Shown here: positions 6,001-11,354 of the stretch, piece after piece
How positions within the stretch are numbered: the first letter of the stretch is position 1
Layout of the letters: each line of letters starts with the position of its first letter
NCBI GenBank assembly: GCA_036276115.1
Contig: DATBEM010000078.1
Location: 1 to 11,354, forward strand
Direction of reading: 5' to 3'
Length of the DNA stretch: 11,354 nt
Source of the DNA: Trebonia sp036276115
GTDB lineage: Bacteria > Actinomycetota > Actinomycetes > Streptosporangiales > Streptosporangiaceae
Made by a program: the position numbers and the translations under genes
The notes under the pieces: model-generated
Told to the model about the DNA's origin: nothing
Seen by the model: only the letters and a program-made list of their open reading frames with translations
Database searches by the model: none

Positions 6001-6053
6001 GTGTAAGGGGTGACAGGCACCACACAGGGACCCGCGAGATGAAGGAGACAGCC

Positions 6054-6395
6054 GTGAAGTACGTGCTGCTTATCGTTGACACCCCGGCCGAGCCAGCCCC
6101 GGGGACGCCCGCCTACAACGACTGGTACGCCGAGGTCGGCGCCTGGTACGAGAAGTGGGGCGCGACCGGCCGGCTGGAGGCCGGCCGCCAGCTCCAGGGA
6201 GCCGGCACCGCCAAGACGGTGCGGGCCGCGGGCGTGACCGACGGGCCGTACATCGAGACCAAGGAGGTCCTCGGCGGGTACTCGGTCCTGGACGCCGAGA
6301 CCATCGACGAGGCCATCGAGGTCGCGCGGACCTGGCCCGGCGTGGACCAGGGCTGGATCGCGGTGGAGGTCCGGCCGGCGATCGAGATGGGCTGA
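6054..6395 (+). CDS. DGPF/YCII-like domain protein
   Basis: A 113-residue protein of the DGPF (YCII-related, ferredoxin-like fold) family. MKYVLLIV opens the first strand, and the hallmark DGPY at 63-66 replaces DGPF and is followed by ETKEVLGGY. The fold ends with a helix (AETIDEAIEVART) and a WIAVEVRP strand. The GTG at 6054 is chosen because AAGGAG lies 6 nt upstream; an in-frame ATG at 6039 overlaps that signal. Genes of this family are the characteristic partners of ECF42 sigma factors and probable members of their regulon (family knowledge). Here the partner gene is convergent, with stop codons 9 bp apart. The biochemical activity of DGPF proteins is unknown. The reading frame stays open far upstream, but that part is antisense to the SDR gene and is not coding. 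Confidence 0.85.
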   Translation: MKYVLLIVDTPAEPAPGTPAYNDWYAEVGAWYEKWGATGRLEAGRQLQGAGTAKTVRAAGVTDGPYIETKEVLGGYSVLDAETIDEAIEVARTWPGVDQGWIAVEVRPAIEMG

Positions 6396-6404
6396 GGCCG
6401 GCCG

Positions 6405-7616
6405 TTAGAGCAGGAGACCGCCGCGGGCGAGCAGCTCGCGCTCGGCCGGGTTGGCGGCCAGCGCGAGTGCTCGCTCGCCGGCCGCCGCCGCCTCGGCGTC
6501 CCGGCCGAGGGTGGTCAGTAGCCCGGCCCGCAGCGCGTGGAACAGGCGGTAGCCGTCGAGCTCGGACGACAGGGGCTCGATCTCGGCCAGCGCCGCCTGC
6601 GGGCCGATCGCGTACCGGGTGGCGACCGCGCGGTTGAGCTCGACGACCGGCGACGGCGCGAGCTGCTGCAGCCGGCAGTACAGCAGCCGGATCTGCCGCC
6701 AGTCCGTCTCCTCGTAGTGCGGGGCCTGCGCGTGGAGGGCGGCGATAGCCGCCTGCACCTGGTACGGCCCGGCCCGGCGCAGCCCGATCGCGCGGTCGAG
6801 CAGGGTGGTCGCCTCACTGGCCAGGTCCCGGTTCCACTGGACCCGGTCCTGGTCCTTGAGGCGGATCAGCCGCCCCCAGCCGTCGAACCGGGCCGCCGCC
6901 CGGGACTCGTGCAGCAGGAGCAGCGCCAGCAGGCCGAGCACCTCCGGCTCGCGCGGCATCAGCCGCTGCAGCGTCCGGGTCAGCGCCACCGCCTGCGCGG
7001 CCAGGTCGCGGCGGGCGGGCTGGCGGCCCGAGCTGGCCAGGTACCCCTCGTTGAACACCAGGTAGACCACCGACAGCACCCCTGCCAGGCGGTCGCCGAG
7101 CTCGTCCGGGTCGGGCACGCGGACGGGCGCCCCGGCCGCCTGCAGTGCCTTGCGCGCCCGCAGCAGCCGCTGGGCCATCGCCGCCTCGCCGACCAGGAAC
7201 GCCGCCGCGATCTGGGCGGACGACAGGCCCCCGACGGCCCGGAGCGTCAGCGCGACCTGCGACTCCTGGCTGAGCGAGGGGTGACAGCAGGCGAAGACCA
7301 GGCCGAGCAGTTCCTCGTCGCCCTCGGCCGCGTCGGGAGCGGCCAGCGGGCCGGCGGCGGCGAGCAGCGCGAGCTTGTCCTCGCCCGCCCGGGCCCGGCG
7401 CAGCCGGTCCAGCGCCTTCCGGCGGGCCGTGGTGGCCAGCCAGCCCGCCGGGCTGGCGGGCACGCCATCGCGCGGCCAGTGCTCGATCGCGGCCACGAAC
7501 GCGTCCTGGACCGCGTCCTCGGCCAGCCCGACGTCACCCGTGCGCGCGGCGAGGGCGGCCCTGATCTGGGTCGCTTCCTCCCGGTAGGCGCGCTCAAGCG
7601 ACTGGCCCGCGTCCAT
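6405..7616 (-). CDS. ECF42-type RNA polymerase sigma factor with C-terminal TPR-like domain
   Basis: A 403-residue protein, much longer than a simple ECF sigma and typical of group ECF42. Sigma region 2 covers about 8-77 (GLAEDAVQDAFVAAIEHWP, then GWLATTARRKALDRLRR). Region 4 covers about 105-160 (LSQESQVALTLRAVGGLSSAQIAAAFLV, with the helix-turn-helix). The C-terminal DUF6596/TPR-like extension covers about 180-403 and carries the family marks VVYLVFNEGY, LLLHESRAAARFD and PSPVVELNRAVA. No anti-sigma gene is nearby, as expected for ECF42, in which the C-terminal domain is thought to control or support activity. The ATG at 7616 has no Shine-Dalgarno sequence. It presumably activates the convergent DGPF gene (inference). 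No obvious ECF42-type promoter was seen in front of its own start. Confidence 0.92.
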   Translation of the reverse strand: MDAGQSLERAYREEATQIRAALAARTGDVGLAEDAVQDAFVAAIEHWPRDGVPASPAGWLATTARRKALDRLRRARAGEDKLALLAAAGPLAAPDAAEGDEELLGLVFACCHPSLSQESQVALTLRAVGGLSSAQIAAAFLVGEAAMAQRLLRARKALQAAGAPVRVPDPDELGDRLAGVLSVVYLVFNEGYLASSGRQPARRDLAAQAVALTRTLQRLMPREPEVLGLLALLLLHESRAAARFDGWGRLIRLKDQDRVQWNRDLASEATTLLDRAIGLRRAGPYQVQAAIAALHAQAPHYEETDWRQIRLLYCRLQQLAPSPVVELNRAVATRYAIGPQAALAEIEPLSSELDGYRLFHALRAGLLTTLGRDAEAAAAGERALALAANPAERELLARGGLLL

Positions 7617-7683
7617 CGGGGCTAGTGTTGCACGGCCGTCCGGCCCGGATGACCACCACCGCCGCGACGAGCGGGCTAGGTGT

Positions 7684-8682
7684 CTAGGCGGCGAGGGACT
7701 CGCCCTGCGCCAGGGCCTCGTAGACGGCGATCGTCTCGGCGGTGACGCGGTCCCGGCTGTAGCGGCAGCGGGCGCGGTCGGTCGCGGCCACGGCGCAGGC
7801 CTGGCGCAGCAGCGGGTGGCGCAGCAGGTGCCGGATCCGGGCCGCGAGCAGGTCCGGGCGCCCGGCCGGCACCAGCAGGCCGGTCGTGCCGTCGATGATC
7901 ATGTCGGCGTGGGCGCCGCCAGCCGATGCGATGACCGGCACCCCGCAGGCCATCGCCTGCAGGACGGCGGTCCCGCGGGCCGAGTAGCCGGGCACGTCCA
8001 CGAACACGTCGGCCGAGCGCAGCAGGGCCGCCACCTCACTGGCGGGCGCGCCGGGCGGGCAGGCGACCAGCTCCGCGCCGGGGATCGCGGCCATCGCCCG
8101 CGCCGTGGTCGCCGACTGCTCGTCGTCCATGGCCGCGGCGGTGACGATGCGCGGCTTGGCCCGGCCGTCGCGGCGGGTGGGCGGGACGGCCACTCCGTCC
8201 GGGGTGAACACGCTGGTGTCGACTCCGGGCGGGATCACGTGCAGCCGCCGCCTGCTCACGCCCATGCGGGCCAGGTCCTCGGCTTCCTCGCAGCTGGCGG
8301 CGATCACGGCGCCCGATGCCGTCGCGACGGCCCGCTCTAGCCGTGCCTGCTCCAGCGGGAGCGGGCCGGGGCCGTGCCGCCGCTCGGCCACTGCCAGCGC
8401 CCCGAATGAGGTCACGACCGGCAGTCCCGCGTCCCGGGCGGCCGCCAGGGCGGCCAGCCCGGCCTCCCGGCCAAAGGCGTGCACGGCATCGGGCCGGGCC
8501 TGTGCCCAGGCCAACCGAAGCGCCCCGGTCAGGGCCGGCACCGTCGCCTGGACGCCGGCCCCGGCCGGGGCGTCCAGCTCGTGCTCCGACACCGCCAGTC
8601 CGGCCTCCCGCAGGCCGGCGGCCAGTTCGCGCAGCTCCTCGGCGTCCGCCATGTCAGTACCTGCAACCAGGGCAATCCTCAT
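7684..8682 (-). CDS. GT4-like glycosyltransferase with degenerate active-site motifs
   Basis: A 332-residue protein with the two-domain GT-B layout. MRIALVAGTD is the first strand, VIPPGVDTSVFTPDG (149-163) is the typical interdomain segment, and AMACGVPVIASAGG (243-256) with DGTTGLLVPAG (264-274) is the nucleotide-sugar site of GT4 enzymes. Several key residues are absent. The EX7E pair becomes Ser234 and Gln242. The usual GR-L...KG donor-phosphate segment after the interdomain strand reads TAAAMDDEQSAT. The N-terminal glycine-rich loop is replaced by DMADAEELRE. The ATG at 8682 is preceded by GAGGAGG at good spacing. It may be inactive, regulatory or use an altered mechanism. The protein is short for GT4 (usually 370-420 residues). 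No other cell-envelope gene is adjacent within the window. Confidence 0.85.
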   Translation of the reverse strand: MRIALVAGTDMADAEELRELAAGLREAGLAVSEHELDAPAGAGVQATVPALTGALRLAWAQARPDAVHAFGREAGLAALAAARDAGLPVVTSFGALAVAERRHGPGPLPLEQARLERAVATASGAVIAASCEEAEDLARMGVSRRRLHVIPPGVDTSVFTPDGVAVPPTRRDGRAKPRIVTAAAMDDEQSATTARAMAAIPGAELVACPPGAPASEVAALLRSADVFVDVPGYSARGTAVLQAMACGVPVIASAGGAHADMIIDGTTGLLVPAGRPDLLAARIRHLLRHPLLRQACAVAATDRARCRYSRDRVTAETIAVYEALAQGESLAA

Positions 8683-8942
8683 CGGGAGGCCTCCTCACCA
8701 GAACGGGGGCCGTCAATGGTGGCCTGCCCGGGACCAGCGAGGGAAAGGGAAAGCGGCCGCGCGAGCACGCACACCGTGACGGCGTGGATCGTGCCTGCGT
8801 CGTAGGCACCGCTTAATCATCAGCATATCCACGGCCGCCCGAGTCCAAACCGACCGGGGCCCTAGCCGGGCTCAAGGCATTGCCAGGTCATGGCGTGAGG
8901 GCGCGCCCGCGGGCCAGGGAGCCTCCGTGGTCGGCGCGGCTA

Positions 8943-8970
8943 TTGACGGCACCCCCGGGCGGTGTTATAT
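8943..8970 (+). promoter_or_regulatory. Strong sigma70-like promoter in an AT-rich island
   Basis: TTGACG (8943-8948), a 16-bp spacer and TTATAT (8965-8970) are close to consensus and stand out in this GC-rich DNA. An AT-rich initially transcribed region follows (8975-8996), including the small palindrome ACTTA-AAA-TAAGT (8975-8987). Transcription would start near 8977, 29 nt before the possible small gene at 9006 and about 350 nt before the GH3 start codon. Confidence 0.55.
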
Positions 8971-9005
8971 CACGACTTAAAATAAGTTCTAAATTTGGAG
9001 CCGCC

Positions 9006-9191
9006 ATGCACCTGCGGCCCGTCGGCCGGGGACCCCCCGGCCGTTCGGAGTGGCGGCGGGTCACCCGCTGGGATCCGCCTCCCGACGACGTGCGCCGATT
9101 ACCGGGACGACCGCCTCCCGGCCCGGAAGGCCACGCCGATAGCTCCGCCATGCCAGGGTTCAGGCTGATCCCCTGGCATCTCGACCAGTGA
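9006..9191 (+). CDS. Possible small protein or leader peptide (61 residues)
   Basis: The ATG at 9006 has GGAG 5 nt upstream and a near-consensus promoter about 35 bp before it. The product (MHLRPVGRGPPGRSEW..., ending IPWHLDQ) is basic, rich in Arg/Pro/Gly and matches no family I recognise. Codon use is less biased than in the neighbours and includes a rare TTA Leu codon (9099-9101), the class controlled by bldA tRNA in streptomycetes. Two perfect hairpins lie inside the frame. It could be a real small protein, a regulatory leader peptide for the glycosidase, or a chance frame within a structured leader. The initiation signals are its best support. Confidence 0.35.
   Translation: MHLRPVGRGPPGRSEWRRVTRWDPPPDDVRRLPGRPPPGPEGHADSSAMPGFRLIPWHLDQ
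9023..9043 (+). other. Stable GC hairpin in the GH3 leader
   Basis: A perfect 9-bp stem (CGGCCGGGG/CCCCGGCCG) with a 3-nt loop lies 17 nt downstream of the candidate small-gene ATG. It is stable enough to affect translation or transcription. There is no T-tract, so a canonical intrinsic terminator is unlikely. Confidence 0.5.
9150..9179 (+). other. Perfect 9-bp inverted repeat with 12-nt loop
   Basis: ATGCCAGGG-N12-CCCTGGCAT pairs perfectly and ends 9 bp before the stop codon of the candidate small gene. It could be a terminator-like or attenuator hairpin in the GH3 leader, or a DNA operator. No T-tract follows. Confidence 0.5.
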
Positions 9192-9248
9192 CGGCGACGA
9201 TGCCCGTGTTCGCTGGCAGGACGCCATCTCGCTGTCATCTTCTGCATC

Positions 9249-9266
9249 AGTTCCAACGACGGAACT
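9249..9266 (+). other. Small hairpin/operator-like repeat before the GH3 gene
   Basis: AGTTCC-AACGAC-GGAACT is a perfect 6-bp inverted repeat, 63 bp upstream of the glycosidase ATG. It could be a regulator site or an RNA hairpin. It does not match the CebR operator known for cellulose-utilisation genes. Confidence 0.35.
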
Positions 9267-9329
9267 CACCCGCCCGGGAAGACACCCAAACCCCTGCCCT
9301 GGGTCGGATGGGAAGAGGGAGTAAGAGCA

Positions 9330-11354
9330 ATGGGATCAATTCACGTCCCCCGGCTGGCAGTGCCCCGGTGGGCCAGGCCCCGCCGGAGCGCGGCCGTCCT
9401 GGCCGCCGCGGTGCTGGCCACCTTGACGGTGGTGAACGGCATCCAGCACGCGGCCTACGCGGCTGGCGACGCCCCTTACGGGGGAACCGCGGCAGCGGTG
9501 CCCGGCACTGTGTACGCGGCGAACTACGACACCGGCGGCCAGGGCGTCGCCTACAACACCGCGGCCGGCAACGGCAGCGCCAACGGCTACCGGACCGACG
9601 GCATCGACCTCGAGGCCACGGCCGACACCACCAACGCGACCGGCGCCGGCGCCGACGACATCGGCTGGACCACGGCCGGCCAGTGGTTCAAGTACACGGT
9701 CAACGTCGCCACGGCGGGCACCTACAGCGTCGCCTTCCGGCTGTCGTCGCCCTACGGGATCACCGACGCGGTGCACATCGCCAACGCGGCGGGCACGAAC
9801 CTGACCGGCGCGGTCGCCGTCCCCAACACCGGCGGCTACGAGACGTGGACGACGGTCACCGCCAGCATCATCCTGCCCGCGGGCCAGCAGACGCTCACCC
9901 TGGACCAGGACTCCAACGGCTTTAACTTCCACTTCATGACATTCACCCTGACCTCCGGGGGCGGCGGGGGCACTCCCCCCAGCGGTGACGCGCCGTTCGG
10001 CGGGACGCCCGCCGCGGTGCCGGGCACGGTCCAGGCCGCGAACTACGACACCGGCGGCGCGGGCGTCGCCTACAATTCCGCGGCCGGCGGCAGCGTGACC
10101 AGCTACCGGTCGGACTCCATCGACATCGAGGCCACCGCCGACACCCAGGACACCGCCGGCGGCGGCGCCTACAACCTCGGCTGGACCAACCCCGGGCAGT
10201 GGTTCAAGTACACCGTCCAGGTCGCCACGGCCGGCTCCTACACGGTTAGCTTCCGGGTCGCCTCGCCGTCCGGGACAGCCGACGGGCTGCACATCGCCAA
10301 CGCCGCGGGCACGAACCTGACCGGCGCGGTCGCCATCCCCAACACCGGCGGCTACCAGACCTGGGCGACGGTCACGGCCAACATCACCCTGCCGGCCGGC
10401 GCCCAGACGCTCACCGTGGACCAGGACGCCGCCGGCTGGAACCTGCACTTCTTCGCCTTCACCAGCGGCTCTAGCGGCGGCAGCCCGCCTGGTGGCGGCA
10501 CCGGCCCGAACCAGTACTGCGGCACGCAGGACCTCGCGCTGGACGAGCCGACCACGGCCTCCTCGACCCAGGACGCGACCGACTACCCGGCGATCGACGC
10601 GACCGACGGCGACCCCGGCACCCGCTGGTCCAGCCTGTCGACCGACCCGCAGTGGCTGGTCGTCGACCTCGGCCAGCAGCAGCAGATCTGCAAGATCACC
10701 CTCCTCTGGGAGGCGGCGTACGCCTCGGCGTTCCAGGTCCAGGTGTCGAACGACAACGCGACCTGGACCAACGTCTACTCCACGACGACCGGGACCGGCG
10801 GCAGCCAGTCGTTCACCGTCACCGCCACCGACCGCTACGTCCGCGTGTACGCCACCGCCCGCGGCACCCAGTTCGGCGACTCGATCTTCGAGCTCGGCGT
10901 CTACGGCCTCACCAGCACCCCGCCGCTGACCGGCGGCAACGGCAACGGCGGCAACGGGAGCTGCCCGTGGGTCAACTCGACCGCCCCGGTCGCCACCCGC
11001 GTCCAGCAGGTGCTCAACACCATGGACCAGGCGGAGGCGGCCAGCCTGCTGTCGGGCGATGGTTCCTCGGGCTACATCGGCCAGGTCAACGCGATCCCCA
11101 ACCTGTGCATCAAGTCGCTCAACATGGAAGATGGCCCGTCCGGGGTCGGTGACGGCAATGGCGGCGTGACGGCGTTCCCCGACGGCGAGTCCGATGCCGC
11201 CACCTGGGACACGGCCCTGATCCAGCAGGAGGGCGCGGCCAAGGGGGCCGAGTTCGCCGGCAAGGGCGCCAACATCTCCCTCGGCCCGACAACCAACCTG
11301 GTGCGCGACCCGCGCTGGGGCCGGACCTACGAGACCTACGGCGAGGACCCGTAC
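9330..11354 (+). CDS. Secreted GH3 glycosidase with two CBM6 and one F5/8C domain, 3' end missing
   Basis: 675 residues are visible and the frame is open at the right edge. The ATG at 9330 follows GGGAG with an 8-nt spacer. Residues 1-45 are a long signal peptide (RPRR, then an Ala/Leu/Val core) with probable cleavage near AAYA-AG. CBM6-like domains span about 50-206 and 222-378; each has YDTGG(Q/A)GVAYN, GW(T)...GQWFKYTV and PNTGGYxTW. An F5/8 type C (discoidin, CBM32-like) domain spans about 395-527 (ATDGDPGTRWSS, QWLVVDLG). The glycoside hydrolase family 3 N-terminal domain begins about 545 and shows NMEDGPSGV, TAFP, ATWD and the diagnostic LGP...N..RDPRWGRTYETYGEDPY. The nucleophile Asp lies beyond the edge. 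GH3 enzymes are mostly beta-glucosidases or beta-xylosidases; the binding domains imply extracellular attack on plant or fungal polysaccharides. Confidence 0.93.
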   Translation, partial: MGSIHVPRLAVPRWARPRRSAAVLAAAVLATLTVVNGIQHAAYAAGDAPYGGTAAAVPGTVYAANYDTGGQGVAYNTAAGNGSANGYRTDGIDLEATADTTNATGAGADDIGWTTAGQWFKYTVNVATAGTYSVAFRLSSPYGITDAVHIANAAGTNLTGAVAVPNTGGYETWTTVTASIILPAGQQTLTLDQDSNGFNFHFMTFTLTSGGGGGTPPSGDAPFGGTPAAVPGTVQAANYDTGGAGVAYNSAAGGSVTSYRSDSIDIEATADTQDTAGGGAYNLGWTNPGQWFKYTVQVATAGSYTVSFRVASPSGTADGLHIANAAGTNLTGAVAIPNTGGYQTWATVTANITLPAGAQTLTVDQDAAGWNLHFFAFTSGSSGGSPPGGGTGPNQYCGTQDLALDEPTTASSTQDATDYPAIDATDGDPGTRWSSLSTDPQWLVVDLGQQQQICKITLLWEAAYASAFQVQVSNDNATWTNVYSTTTGTGGSQSFTVTATDRYVRVYATARGTQFGDSIFELGVYGLTSTPPLTGGNGNGGNGSCPWVNSTAPVATRVQQVLNTMDQAEAASLLSGDGSSGYIGQVNAIPNLCIKSLNMEDGPSGVGDGNGGVTAFPDGESDAATWDTALIQQEGAAKGAEFAGKGANISLGPTTNLVRDPRWGRTYETYGEDPY
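9477..10463 (+). repeat. Tandem CBM6-encoding duplication in the GH3 gene
   Basis: Residues 50-206 and 222-378 are homologous copies separated by a Gly/Pro linker. Stretches such as HIANAAGTNLTGAVA and VPGTV.AANYDTGG are shared at the protein level. Nucleotide divergence is substantial, so this duplication is older than the LysM duplication in the first gene. Confidence 0.85.

Larger units (their letters stand above)
8683..9329. other. Intergenic region of about 650 bp between the divergent GT and GH3 genes
   Basis: It holds an inverted repeat GTGCCT-N7-AGGCAC (8791-8809), an AT-rich promoter-like segment (8943-8990), a possible 61-codon gene (9006-9191) and three perfect stem-loops (9023-9043, 9150-9179, 9249-9266). 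No tRNA, known riboswitch consensus or mobile element was recognised. The stretch 8683-8940 otherwise shows nothing definite. No clear promoter for the glycosyltransferase gene could be assigned. Confidence 0.6.

Noticed and set aside
4968..6053. Plus-strand frame continuous with the DGPF gene
   Set aside because: It is antisense to the SDR gene with all its motifs, and lacks recognisable domains. The DGPF domain and its ribosome-binding site begin at 6054.
8800..9060. c-di-AMP (ydaO-type) riboswitch upstream of a wall or exoenzyme gene
   Set aside because: GCTTAATC (8811-8818) and GCCGGGGACC (9026-9035) recall parts of the motif. They are about 210 bp apart, and the first lies upstream of the predicted transcription start, so the required architecture is absent.
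8888..9256. 122-codon minus-strand frame in the leader region
   Set aside because: No ribosome-binding site, no family resemblance, and it opposes the strong plus-strand promoter; composition is that of a chance GC-rich frame.
9336..10448. Long open frame on the minus strand across the CBM6 region
   Set aside because: It is antisense to the clearly homologous CBM6-CBM6 coding region. Its product is a Gly/Arg/Val-rich low-complexity sequence caused by high GC.

Overview
The window is very GC-rich with strong G/C preference at third codon positions. It carries ECF sigma, LysR, XRE and MT0933-type antitoxin genes and a secreted multi-domain glycosidase. Together these point to a filamentous or soil actinomycete (Streptomyces/Streptosporangium-like), but genus and species cannot be named from the sequence. 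It reads as ordinary chromosomal accessory sequence: no rRNA, tRNA, transposase, integrase, CRISPR array or replication origin was seen.

Layout. (1) 2-1450 (+): a 5'-truncated LysM protein with tandem PSVAV pentapeptides, two nearly identical LysM domains, a Pro-rich linker, one membrane helix and a cytoplasmic tail. It converges on an XRE-type regulator (1466-1933, -), which has an inverted repeat in its promoter region. (2) 2209-4656: a LysR regulator (-) diverges from an MFS exporter (+), with a 21-bp palindrome between them. The MFS protein opens with pentapeptide repeats and is probably translated from a leaderless transcript. (3) 4594-4803 (-): a small MT0933-like antitoxin gene overlapping the MFS 3' end tail to tail, with no toxin gene beside it. 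(4) 4956-5795 (-): a classical short-chain dehydrogenase. (5) 6054-7616: a DGPF/YCII-like protein (+) converging on an ECF42-type sigma factor with a C-terminal TPR-like region (-). A sequence resembling the reported ECF42 promoter lies upstream of the DGPF gene. (6) 7684-8682 (-): a GT4-type glycosyltransferase lacking the usual EX7E glutamates. (7) 8683-9329: a gap of about 650 bp with an AT-rich sigma70-like promoter, a possible 61-codon small gene and several perfect hairpins. It leads into (8) 9330-11354 (+): a secreted CBM6-CBM6-F5/8C-GH3 glycosidase that runs off the right edge.

How the genes work together. Three local regulatory units are plausible: LysR controlling the exporter, ECF42 controlling the DGPF protein, and XRE autoregulation. 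The glycosidase is a polysaccharide-degrading exoenzyme that may be controlled through a long structured leader. No single large pathway links all genes. The items most worth checking are the degenerate glycosyltransferase, the structured leader with its small gene, the convergent ECF42/DGPF pair and the in-frame 15-bp minisatellites in two unrelated genes.
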